Shown here in pieces: positions 54,671 to 62,892 of a stretch of 64,000 nt of DNA (positions within the stretch are counted from its first letter, which is position 1; each line of letters begins with the position of its first letter). A program made the position numbers and the translations under genes. The notes under the pieces are model-generated. The model saw only the letters and a list, made by a program, of their open reading frames with translations. It was not told the origin of the DNA and did no database searches. Source of the DNA: Polyangia bacterium (GTDB lineage: Bacteria; Myxococcota_A; Polyangia; Polyangiales; Polyangiaceae); contig JAUHZF010000002.1 in the NCBI GenBank assembly GCA_030426145.1, forward strand, positions 1-64,000, given 5' to 3'.

Positions 54671-54697
54671 CGAACCAAAGTATCAGTGGCGCGTTCG
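54659..54697. promoter_or_regulatory. 12-bp inverted repeat covering the kinase start codon
   Basis: CGAACGCGCCAC (54659-54670) and GTGGCGCGTTCG (54686-54697) are perfect inverted copies with a 15-base loop. On the kinase mRNA the GTG start codon is the first three bases of the 3' arm, so folding would hide it. The site could also be an operator or a terminator for the gene upstream. Confidence 0.6.
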
Positions 54698-54745
54698 CTT
54701 GGTATCCAGACTTGTCGGGTGAGGCTCACCCCTCTGGAAGGAGGC

Positions 54746-55552
54746 TCAGCGCACGTAGACGCGGCCGGCGGCCAAGCCCGAACCGCTGCGCGCTTCGTAG
54801 ATGACCTTCACGTTGGCGCCGACGGGGAGCTGCCAGGTGTAGCAGGGCTTGATCGACGCGTTGGAGCCGGTGCGCTTGTCCTCGGCCAAGACTGGGTTCT
54901 GCACGCCGGGGATGGGCTGCAGCATCACGAAGCTGATGTGCATCTCCTGGACCCCCGCGCCGACCGCCACCGCGCCGTAGCACTTGCCGGGCTGCATCTG
55001 GAAGGTCTGCTCGAGGACCTGTCCCTGCTGGAAGTTGCCCGCGATGACGTCGGTCATGGGCTGCATGCCCGCCATCTCTTGCTGCGCAAAGACGCCAAAG
55101 GCTGCATTGAGCGGGGCGGAGGGCGCAGGCAGCACCTGAGCCATGTTTCCACCACCACCCGGCTGCGGGGCCGGCGGCACGCCGGGCTGAGGCGCCGGAG
55201 GCTGGGTGCCCGGCTGCGGCTGCGGCTGCGGCAGGCCCGGGATCGGGAACGGGAAGCCGCCAGGCTGCGGGGCCGGCTGAGGCTGAGCACCGGGCTGCGG
55301 GGCCGGCGGGTAGGCGCCGGGCTGCGGGGCCGGCGGGTAGGCGCCAGGCTGCGGCACCGGCTGCGGGTAGGCCCCGGGCTGCGGGTAGGCACCCGGCTGC
55401 GGGTAGGCACCCGGCTGCGGGTAGGCGCCCGGCTGCGGCGGGTACTGCTGCGGGTAGGGCTGCGGCTGCTGCTGCTCACGGGGGCACCCCATGAGGGCGG
55501 TGGCAGCCAAGGCGGCGATGGCGAGGGTCTTGAACCCAGCGTGGTGGACCAT
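54746..55552 (-). CDS. Lipoprotein with Pro/Gln/Tyr repeats and C-terminal beta domain
   Basis: 268 residues: signal (TLAIAALAATALMGC), a ~110-residue Pro/Gln/Tyr/Ala/Gly-rich region built of AYPQPG and similar units, then a compact domain of about 110 residues (KCYGAVAVGAGVQEMHISFV, ...GSGLAAGRVYVR). That domain resembles the protein at 55764: QPGKCY, GVQNPV, GSNASIKPC and GSGLAA align with QPNRCY, ANPLLA, LNGSIGAGQNC and GSGPVAA. The repeats likely form an extended stalk from the membrane. Function unknown. Confidence 0.8.
   Translation of the reverse strand: MVHHAGFKTLAIAALAATALMGCPREQQQPQPYPQQYPPQPGAYPQPGAYPQPGAYPQPGAYPQPVPQPGAYPPAPQPGAYPPAPQPGAQPQPAPQPGGFPFPIPGLPQPQPQPGTQPPAPQPGVPPAPQPGGGGNMAQVLPAPSAPLNAAFGVFAQQEMAGMQPMTDVIAGNFQQGQVLEQTFQMQPGKCYGAVAVGAGVQEMHISFVMLQPIPGVQNPVLAEDKRTGSNASIKPCYTWQLPVGANVKVIYEARSGSGLAAGRVYVR
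55359..55438. repeat. 18-bp tandem repeat coding for Pro-rich units
   Basis: Four full copies of an 18-bp unit, GGCTGCGGGTAGGCNCCC, plus a partial fifth, in frame on the minus strand, giving PQPGAY repeats in the lipoprotein stalk. A different 27-base unit is nearby (about 55300-55345). Copy number may vary among strains, changing stalk length in whole residues. Confidence 0.85.
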
Positions 55553-55763
55553 GGGGGACTCCGATGACGAGTGAATCAGGGGGGCTCAACAGTGAGACGG
55601 GTGAACCGGGCAGTCATTGGCCCGGACCCCTCACGTCAGCAAGTTAGAGACGGGGTGCGACGGACCGGCCGCACCGTAGCTTCGCGCATCTTCCCCAGAG
55701 GCCAACTAAATTCTGGCCCCTGGGCAAAGACCTGCGGCGAAAAAGCCACGGTGGCCGGAAGCG

Positions 55764-56366
55764 TCAGTTGCTGGCGTAGGCCTGGGCCGCGACCGGGCCG
55801 GAGCCCGCATTGACCTTGATCTCGACGACAGCCGCGAGCGGGACGTTGAGGCCCGGCACGAGGTTGAACTTGTAACAGTTCTGCCCGGCGCCGATGCTGC
55901 CGTTGAGACCGATGTCGGCATCCTGCGCGAGGATGGTGTTGGCGAAGGGCGCCAACAGCGGGTTGGCCTGGGCCTCACCGAGGTTGGGCTTCAACACCAC
56001 GTCGATGTCGGTCACGTTCGGGAACGAGCCGGCCAAGACCGTGTAACAACGGTTGGGCTGGATGGTGATGGGCATCTTCACGACCTGCCCCTCAGCCGCC
56101 CGCTCACAGATGAAGGCGCCCTCGGCCTTCATGCCGGCCTTGAGCTCCTTCTTCTCGCGCGACTGGATGGCCGTCTGCAACGCAGCCGTCATCGTCGCAT
56201 CGCACGGGCCCGTATCGACGGTGGGCTCGGTCGGCGGTGCGGGCTCGACGGGAGCCGGCATCGTCGCCGTGGCGGTGGGCATGGGGGTTTGGGGCGGATC
56301 CTTCGGATCGCTCGAACAACCGAGGACACCCAGCAGGGCGACGGCGACGGTGAGATTTCGACGCAT
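55764..56366 (-). CDS. Lipoprotein paralogous to the preceding one
   Basis: 200 residues: signal (VAVALLGVLGC), a short Pro/Thr linker, and a C-terminal domain (ALQTAIQSREKKELKAGMKA, QPNRCYTVLAGSFPNVTDID, NCYKFNLVPGLNVPLAAVVE) related to the domain of the neighbouring lipoprotein but without its long repeat stalk. Three Cys in the mature part may form a disulfide. The two genes are on the same strand, 211 bases apart, and likely arose by tandem duplication. Confidence 0.78.
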   Translation of the reverse strand: MRRNLTVAVALLGVLGCSSDPKDPPQTPMPTATATMPAPVEPAPPTEPTVDTGPCDATMTAALQTAIQSREKKELKAGMKAEGAFICERAAEGQVVKMPITIQPNRCYTVLAGSFPNVTDIDVVLKPNLGEAQANPLLAPFANTILAQDADIGLNGSIGAGQNCYKFNLVPGLNVPLAAVVEIKVNAGSGPVAAQAYASN

Positions 56367-56423
56367 GGTGTGGCATTACCTCCTTCGCGAGGCGAGGTCA
56401 TACCACGGCCTGCCACCCGACCG

Positions 56424-56744
56424 TCAGCCCACCGCGTCGTGGCAGGCCTTCACGGCGCGCGCGCTCACCCTCCGGATGGAGGGGCGTGCGGGCATGAAGC
56501 GGTCTTCGCCGAAGACGCTACGCACCCCGGCCTTGCTGCCTTTTCGCCGTTTCACTTCCAGCTTGGTGAAGCCGGGGATGGTGAAAACACCGCTCCGGCG
56601 GAGCTGTCGGTAACCCACCGTACGTAGCGCCTCGAGGACCTCCACCACCTGCCGACGATTGATGTCGGTACTGGTTTCCTTGACGAGCGCCTGGATGAGC
56701 TCGGCCTTGGTCAGAGATCGCTTGCGGGTCTTCGCGGTTGCCAT
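56424..56744 (-). CDS. HU-like DNA-binding protein
   Basis: 106 residues. The N-terminal helices (TKAELIQALVKETSTDINRR, VVEVLEALRTV) and a beta-arm region (VFTIPGFTKLEVKRRKG) match HU/IHF. The tip of the arm, usually GRNPxTGE, is replaced (SKAGVRSVFGEDRFMPARPS), and basic extensions are present at the N-terminus. It probably bends or coats DNA with altered specificity. The ATG has GGAGGCG upstream. Confidence 0.75.
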   Translation of the reverse strand: MATAKTRKRSLTKAELIQALVKETSTDINRRQVVEVLEALRTVGYRQLRRSGVFTIPGFTKLEVKRRKGSKAGVRSVFGEDRFMPARPSIRRVSARAVKACHDAVG

Positions 56745-56808
56745 GGGCGCCTCCTGGTCACGTCGCCGACGGATCTGGCGGCGAGGGAGCCCGCGAAGCT
56801 ACCACGAC

Positions 56809-57288
56809 TCAGCGGCGGGCGACTTCAGCGAGGCGTGTGACGATTCCGCGCGCGACGATCTGCAGCGCCTGCTTCTCGAGCTTGCCACGACGCTTGGGAT
56901 GACCGCCTATGCGAATGTGCGAGCGAACCCGCTGCCGCTTGCCGCGCGGGCCGTCGTCGATGCGCGCGACGACCGTGACCGACACGCGAAGCACGTCGTC
57001 GTCCTTCTCCCACGCGAGCTCCGTCACCTTGGCCGACAGCTGGTAGCTGGCCGACTTGCGCTTCTTCGCGCTCTTGCCCGAGCCCTTGGTCCAGTCCTCT
57101 CGCTGACTCGCTCGCTTGAGCTCACGCTTGAGGATTCGGGCCACGCGGGCGCCGTCGTCCCCGGGGCGAACGTCGACCTTGGTCCACTTCACCTTGGGGC
57201 CGGCAAGCGCCACCGCGGGTGTCGCCATGCCAAAGGCGAGGACCAGCAGCACGACACAGAAGCGGATGAGACGAGATGAGCGGGACAC
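56809..57288 (-). CDS. Secreted basic protein of unknown function
   Basis: 159 residues: signal peptide (FCVVLLVLAFGMATPAVALA), then a Lys/Arg-rich domain with KVKWTKVDVRPGDDGARVAR and SYQLSAKVTELAWEKDDDVL. GTG start. Divergent from the large transglutaminase-like gene with 57 bases between. No known motif. Confidence 0.62.
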   Translation of the reverse strand: MSRSSRLIRFCVVLLVLAFGMATPAVALAGPKVKWTKVDVRPGDDGARVARILKRELKRASQREDWTKGSGKSAKKRKSASYQLSAKVTELAWEKDDDVLRVSVTVVARIDDGPRGKRQRVRSHIRIGGHPKRRGKLEKQALQIVARGIVTRLAEVARR

Positions 57289-57345
57289 GGTCGGACGCTA
57301 ACGGCCGGGGACGAGCCGGGCCAAGTCGACTACGCTCGGCCACCG

Positions 57346-60300
57346 ATGCGGTGGTCCGTTGCCATTGTGGTTGGCCTCCTCGCCACGAGTCACGCGGCGG
57401 AAGCCGCTCCCCCCGTAGCCGCCACGCCCGACGCGATGGCACTCGCGACCCAGACGGAGCTCACCGACGGGAAGGGCGACCTCGGGAGCCTCTTGTCGCT
57501 CGTGTCGCTGCGCGAGCGCGCAGCCGACGGAAAAGTCGACCGCATGCTCGTATCGCTCGCCGCCGGCGAGGGACCGCTCTCGGAGACCGCACGATGGCTC
57601 GCGCGCCGCGAGCTCCCGGCCACGGCATGGCATTGGCCCGGGCTCGCACGCGGCTTTGCCGTGGTGGGGCCATATCAGGACGTGGGCGGGGGACTCGACC
57701 GCGCCGAAGGTCCCGAGCGCGCCGACTTTCGCTTCGCGAGCACGGACGACTCGTGGGGCGTCTATCGCGTCGCAGCTCAGACCGTGCCGCGGGGCCTCGT
57801 CTCGCCCCGCGGCGTACCCCTCGACCGGTTCGTCTTCCCTCGACGCGAGACCTGCACCTACCTCGTGAGCCGCGTCGAGGTTCCGGAACCCATGCCGGTC
57901 GTGCTCGACGTGGCGAGCAGCGGCTCGGTCAAGGTGTGGTGGGACGGCGAGGTCGTGGCGCGAGACGAGGCGGTGCATGCGCGCGCCGTGCTCGACCGCC
58001 TCGCGGTCGAAGTGTCGGCTTCGGGCGGAGCGCACCGCCTCCAGCTCAAGGTCTGCACGGGCGCGCGAAACGATGCGGGCCGGGTTCGGGTTCGCTTCAG
58101 CACGCCGTCCGGCGATGACCTCACCCTCAGCACCGACGGCAGCCTCGCTGCGCTCGATGCACTGAAACCCCAAGGGTCCGTCATCGCCAAGCCGAGGGAG
58201 ACACCGCTCCAGCGAGCGCTTCGGGTGGGGGCGACCCCCTCGGCCGACGATGCCCTGCGCGCGGCCATCGTGGCGCGCCTAGCGGGCGCCGACGACCTGC
58301 GGGCGGAACGAGCTCCGGGTTGGCTCGACCGGGTCATCGCCGCGGGCCCCACCCCCACCGTGCGTGCCCTCGCCGGTGACCTCGCCGCGAGCGCCGCCAA
58401 TCGAAGCGGTTGGTTGCAGCGGGTCGTGACCGAGGCTCCGACCTCGGCCGCGGCTGCCTTCGCCCAGCGACGTCTCATCGAGCATCGCCTCGCCATCGGG
58501 GCCGTCGACCTCGCGCGCCAGACCAGCCAGGCGTCGCCTTTTGCGAAGGCCACCGACGCCGACGCCGTTCGGCTCCGGGCCCTCATCGAGGCGCGACTCG
58601 GCGGCACGGGGCTGCTCACCGCGGCACGCAAGCGCCTGGAGAAGCTCGGGTCGCCCTTGGCGGTGTGGACCCTCTGGGGCGAGCTCGCCGCGGCACCGCG
58701 ATCGAAGCGCCATGCCGCGCGCTACCTCGCCCGACGGCACCTCGAAGCTCACGACGTGGGTTACGTGTTGGCGCACGAAGCGGATGGCGCCGAGGCCATG
58801 GCCGAGCTCGCACGGCGCTGGGCCCCACGCCGCCCCGATGCTCGAGAGGTGCTCGCGCTCGCCAACCTCTTGCTTCGCCGTGGCGAGAGCTCGACCGCCG
58901 AGAAGCTCTTCGCCATGGTCGCGACCCAGAGTCCGAACCTGGTCGACGCCCATCGAGGCCTCGCCCGCGCGGCCCGGCTCGGGGGTCACGAGGCGCGGGC
59001 CGACACCGCATCCGAGCGCGTGCTCGAGCTCGACCCCTCCGATGCGCGCACCCAAGCCGAGCTCGCATTTCGCCGCGGAGAGAGCAGCGACGCGAAGCTC
59101 GGCGACGATGCGGGCTACATCGTCCCCGCCAAGATCTTCCTCTCGCGGGCCATCGAACGCGGCCGTGAAACGGCGACCCCGGACGTGTCCGAACGCGAGC
59201 TTCATTGGCGGCGGGTGGTCCGTCTCCACGACGACCGCCGGGTCTCGCAGCTGATGCACTACGCGCGCGAGGTGGTCATCCCACCGCGCACCGCCGACGA
59301 GCGCTACGAGGGGCTGCCCGAAGGAGCCCGGACCGAGCTCTTGGTGGCGCGGGTGCACCGACGAGACGGGACCGTGGTCGCCCCGGAAGAACGAGACGAC
59401 GGGCGCCTGCTCGTCAAATGGCCGCGTCTCGAGCGCGGCGACGTGGTGGAGATAGCCGTGCGGACGTGGACCCAGGGCCCAGTCGGGCGACGCGGCGATC
59501 CCCCGTTCTACTTCACGGACTACGTGGGCTCGGTCGCGAGCCGTCCCCTTCTGCACAACGAGGTCGTGATCGACGCCCCCACCAAGGCGCCGATGTCCTT
59601 CGACGTCATCGGGGGCAAGCCGGACGAGCGACGCGAGGAGAAGAAGGGCGAGCGAACCATCACGTGGCTGCTGTGGAACAAGCCGCCTTCGGTGGCCGAT
59701 GAGCCCTTCGCGCCGCCGCTCACCGAGACGGTACCGGCGGTGGTGGGCTCGATCTATCCCGACTGGGCCTCGTTCCTGACCTGGTACCGGGGCGCGGTGG
59801 AGGGGTTCACCGAGCCCGACGAGCAGATCAAGCGTCTGGCGAGCGAGCTGACGGCGGGAAAACGAAACCGCGAAGAGAAGGTCGAGGCGCTCTTCAACTT
59901 CGTGGCCGACGACATTCGCTACGTGAACTTCCGCTCCGACGAATGGTGGCTACCCAATCGACCGCAGCAGCTTCTCGCCCGCCGACAGGGTGACTGCGAC
60001 GACAAGGCGATGCTGCTCATCAGCCTGCTGCGCGCGGTGGGCATCGAGGCCCGCGAGGTCCTCATCCAAACCCGACAGACCCGGGCTCGTCGCATCCTGC
60101 GGAGCTCGCGGGTCGCGGTGCCCCTGTTCGACCACGGCATCATCTACCTCCCCGACGAGACGGGCGACGGCGGCCGCTTCCTCGACGCGACCAGCCCCCA
60201 GAGCCGCATGGGGACCTTGCCCGCCATGGACGGCGGCGCCATGGCGCTCGTGGTCGAGGCGACACCGAAGATCATCGAGACGCCGATCGGTTCGGCTGAC

Positions 60301-60948
60301 GATCACGGCGAAGCCGTGAGCTGGACCATCACCCTGCAGGGCGATGGAAGTGGAACCATCACGGCCGAGGAGACCCACGTCGGCGATGCGGGGTTCCAGC
60401 TCCGCACGCACCTGCGTCAACCCGACACCCGTGCCTCCTGGGTGGAGCAGAACCTGCTCCTCGGCCGGGTCTCATCGGTGACCCTCGCCCCCGACGTCAG
60501 CTTCGAGCAGACCGGTCGTGGCGCCAAGGTGGGCTATCGGGCCACGTCGCGAACGCTGGCCCGCAGGGAGGGCGACGACCTCGTCCTCACCCTCGCGCCG
60601 TCGACGCCCATCACCACCGTTCTCGCGCCGCTCGCCAAGCGCACGCTACCCGTCGAGCTGCCACCGGGGATCGCACCCTGGCATCGCCGCATGCACATCG
60701 ACGTGGTCGCCCCCGAGGGGATGCACTTCGCCCCCCCGCCTCCCGACGTCGCCGTCGGTGCGGGCGACTACGGCGCCACCACGGTCACACTGACCGTGGC
60801 CGAGAACGGCCGACGCGCGACCATCGAACGCTCCATCGCGCTGAAGCGCGCCCGGGTTCCGGTAGCGGACTACCCGGCGTGGCGCCGCTTCCTCCAGCAG
60901 ACCGACGCCGCCCTGCGCCGCAGCCTGCGCCTCGTGCCCAACGATTGA
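57346..60948 (+). CDS. Large secreted DUF3857/transglutaminase-like protein
   Basis: 1200 residues: signal peptide (VAIVVGLLATSHAAEA), a long helical/TPR-like region (about 300-620), a DUF3857-like domain (about 630-830: RRVVRLHDDRRVSQLMHYAR, RGDVVEIAVRTW) and a transglutaminase-like domain with the catalytic triad in RQGDCDDKAMLLISLLRAVG (Cys), FDHGIIYLPDE (His) and FLDATSPQS (Asp), then a beta-rich C-terminus. It is expected in the periplasm or on the surface; substrate unknown. The start is at the only suitable ATG after the short divergent gap. Confidence 0.85.
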   Translation: MRWSVAIVVGLLATSHAAEAAPPVAATPDAMALATQTELTDGKGDLGSLLSLVSLRERAADGKVDRMLVSLAAGEGPLSETARWLARRELPATAWHWPGLARGFAVVGPYQDVGGGLDRAEGPERADFRFASTDDSWGVYRVAAQTVPRGLVSPRGVPLDRFVFPRRETCTYLVSRVEVPEPMPVVLDVASSGSVKVWWDGEVVARDEAVHARAVLDRLAVEVSASGGAHRLQLKVCTGARNDAGRVRVRFSTPSGDDLTLSTDGSLAALDALKPQGSVIAKPRETPLQRALRVGATPSADDALRAAIVARLAGADDLRAERAPGWLDRVIAAGPTPTVRALAGDLAASAANRSGWLQRVVTEAPTSAAAAFAQRRLIEHRLAIGAVDLARQTSQASPFAKATDADAVRLRALIEARLGGTGLLTAARKRLEKLGSPLAVWTLWGELAAAPRSKRHAARYLARRHLEAHDVGYVLAHEADGAEAMAELARRWAPRRPDAREVLALANLLLRRGESSTAEKLFAMVATQSPNLVDAHRGLARAARLGGHEARADTASERVLELDPSDARTQAELAFRRGESSDAKLGDDAGYIVPAKIFLSRAIERGRETATPDVSERELHWRRVVRLHDDRRVSQLMHYAREVVIPPRTADERYEGLPEGARTELLVARVHRRDGTVVAPEERDDGRLLVKWPRLERGDVVEIAVRTWTQGPVGRRGDPPFYFTDYVGSVASRPLLHNEVVIDAPTKAPMSFDVIGGKPDERREEKKGERTITWLLWNKPPSVADEPFAPPLTETVPAVVGSIYPDWASFLTWYRGAVEGFTEPDEQIKRLASELTAGKRNREEKVEALFNFVADDIRYVNFRSDEWWLPNRPQQLLARRQGDCDDKAMLLISLLRAVGIEAREVLIQTRQTRARRILRSSRVAVPLFDHGIIYLPDETGDGGRFLDATSPQSRMGTLPAMDGGAMALVVEATPKIIETPIGSADDHGEAVSWTITLQGDGSGTITAEETHVGDAGFQLRTHLRQPDTRASWVEQNLLLGRVSSVTLAPDVSFEQTGRGAKVGYRATSRTLARREGDDLVLTLAPSTPITTVLAPLAKRTLPVELPPGIAPWHRRMHIDVVAPEGMHFAPPPPDVAVGAGDYGATTVTLTVAENGRRATIERSIALKRARVPVADYPAWRRFLQQTDAALRRSLRLVPND

Positions 60949-60992
60949 GTCCGAAGTGACCCGGAGGGCTCGACAGAGGCCGTGCGTAATGG

Positions 60993-61010
60993 TTATCATT
61001 CGACTGATAA
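60993..61010. promoter_or_regulatory. Palindromic operator candidate upstream of the exporter operon
   Basis: TTATCA-TTCGAC-TGATAA has perfect 6-bp arms and a TCGA core, 16 of 18 bases symmetrical. It ends three bases before the adaptor ATG. Such sites are typical of TetR-type repressors that control HlyD/ABC exporters. No repressor gene is visible in the window. Confidence 0.55.
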
Positions 61011-61013
61011 AGA

Positions 61014-61942
61014 ATGAAGACCATCCTCCTCGTGGCGACGTTCGTCGTCGTCGGGTGCGGCCATTCGCCTGAACCCCAATCCTGGCAGGGCGTGCTCGAG
61101 CACGAGGAGCGGCACCTCGCGTTCGAGCTGAGCGGACGCATCGCCAACGTGGAGGTCGCGAGGGGAGACGAGGTGAGCGCCGGGCAGAAGCTCGCCGCGC
61201 TCGACACGGGACTCGAGGCGCCGCTGCTCGCGGCGAAAGAGGCCGAGCTACGCGCGGTGGAAGCCGAGCTGAAGCTGTTGGAGGCCGGGCCGCGCAAGGA
61301 GGACGTGCGCGCCACCGCCGCCCAGCTCGCGGCGGCACGGCGGGTGGAGTCGCTCGCCAACAAGGAGCACGCGCGCTACGCGCAGCTCGCCGCCAAGGGG
61401 GCCAGCCCCGAGGTCGCAGCCGACCGCGCCCGGCTCGAGCTGACGCGCGCCCGCGGCGAACGACAGGTGCTCGAGCAGCGACTGCACGCGCTGCACGATG
61501 GAGCGCGCCCCCAGGAGATCGCCGCGCTCGAAGCGAAGCGTGACGCCTTGAAAGCTTCGGTCGCGGCCTACCGCGAACGCCTCGCCCGCATGAACCTCTT
61601 CTCCGCCCTCGACGGTGAGGTGCTCGACGTTCACCTCGATCCCGGCGAGATCGCCGCCGCCGGCGCCCCGGTGGTGACCGTGGGCGAGATCAAACACCCC
61701 TATGCCGACGTCTTCGTTCCCCAGGGAGACCTCGAGGGCCTTGCGATTGGCACCCCCGTCACCCTCAGGGTCGACGAATACGACGGCACGTTCACCGGCG
61801 CGGTCGAACCGAATACACGCCGCGCTACATCTTCAGCGAAGAAGAGCGGGCGGGCTTGGTGGTGCGCGTCCGCATCCGTGTCGACGACCCGGAGGAGAAG
61901 CTCCACGCCGGGGTCCCGGTGTTCGTGGAGCGGGCGCCGTGA
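61014..61942 (+). pseudogene. HlyD-type efflux adaptor, frameshifted
   Basis: Membrane-fusion adaptor of a YbhG-like exporter. Lipoprotein signal MKTILLVATFVVVGC, biotinyl/lipoyl-like part (GRIANVEVARGDEVSAGQKL), a long coiled-coil hairpin, and the second half-motif (FSALDGEVLDVHLDPGEIAA). The frame is broken near 61809: up to GAVE the first frame fits; from EYTPRYIFSEEERAGL to FVERAP the second. Family members have about six residues between the two, so about 16 bases are missing. The ABC gene starts at GTGA over the stop of the second frame, so the downstream genes are probably still expressed. An assembly error cannot be excluded. Confidence 0.75.
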
Positions 61943-62892
61943 CCGACGCCATCATCGTCACCGAAGGGCTTCAGCGGCGCTTCGGCGCGCTGGTGGCGGT
62001 GGCCGACATCTCCTTCTCGGTCGAACGCGGCGAGATCTTCGGGGTGCTCGGTCCCAATGGCGCGGGGAAGTCGACGCTCATTCGCATGCTCTGCGGCATC
62101 CTCGACCCGAGCGGAGGCCGGGGCCAGGTCGTGGGCCACGACATCGAACGCGAGCCCGAGGCCATCAAGCGCCGCATCGGCTACATGACCCAACGCTTCA
62201 GCCTCTACGAGGACCTGAGCGTCGAAGAGAACCTGCGCTTCTACGCCGGCGTCTACGGTCTCAGCGGTCGCAAGCGCAAGCAGCGCGTGGAAGAGCTGCT
62301 CGAGAGCTCGGGCCTCGCACCGCGTCGAAGACAGCTGGCCGGCACCCTCTCGGGGGGATGGAAGCAACGGGTCGCGCTCACCTGCGCCATCGTGCACGAC
62401 CCGCCGCTCATCTTCCTCGACGAGCCCACCGCCGGCGTCGACCCCGTGAGCCGGCGCTCCTTCTGGAATCGCATTCACGAGCTCTCGGCCCGCGGCACGA
62501 CGGTGCTCGTGACCACCCACTACATGGACGAAGCCGAGCGCTGTCATCGGCTCGCCTTCATCTCTGCCGGTCGCTTGCTCGACGTCGGTACCCCGGAGCA
62601 GATTGTCGCGCGGCGCGACCTTCACGTGGCCGAGCTCGAGGTGGACGATGGCCTCGCGGCCGAGGCCGCGCTCACGGCCCACCCCGCCGTCGACGAGGTG
62701 AGCCACTTCGGACGTGTGCTCCGACTCGCCTGCGTCGGCATCGACGCCGAAATGCTCGCAGCCGAGGTGCTCGAAGAGGCCGGGGTCGCCATCCGCAGCT
62801 CGCGACCGGGGCGGCCCACCGTCGAAGACGCTTTCGTCTCCATCGCCAAGCGCGACAACGATCCCGCGCTCGCCAAACGAGGCGCGGCATGA
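61939..62892 (+). CDS. ABC transporter ATP-binding protein (multidrug/ABC-2 type)
   Basis: 317 residues starting at GTG (61939), overlapping the adaptor stop. Walker A GPNGAGKST, ABC signature LSGGWKQR, Walker B LIFLDEPTAGVD and the His-switch TTHYMDEAERCHR are intact; a C-terminal extension (ELEVDDGLAAEAALTAHP) is typical of ABC-2 exporters of the YbhF/CcmA type. It drives export through the permease downstream, with which it overlaps by four bases. Confidence 0.95.
   Translation: MTDAIIVTEGLQRRFGALVAVADISFSVERGEIFGVLGPNGAGKSTLIRMLCGILDPSGGRGQVVGHDIEREPEAIKRRIGYMTQRFSLYEDLSVEENLRFYAGVYGLSGRKRKQRVEELLESSGLAPRRRQLAGTLSGGWKQRVALTCAIVHDPPLIFLDEPTAGVDPVSRRSFWNRIHELSARGTTVLVTTHYMDEAERCHRLAFISAGRLLDVGTPEQIVARRDLHVAELEVDDGLAAEAALTAHPAVDEVSHFGRVLRLACVGIDAEMLAAEVLEEAGVAIRSSRPGRPTVEDAFVSIAKRDNDPALAKRGAA

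Noticed and set aside
60980-61016. Fur-box-like AT-rich sequence before the exporter
   Set aside because: Only one half-site fits; the TTATCA/TGATAA symmetry explains the sequence better.
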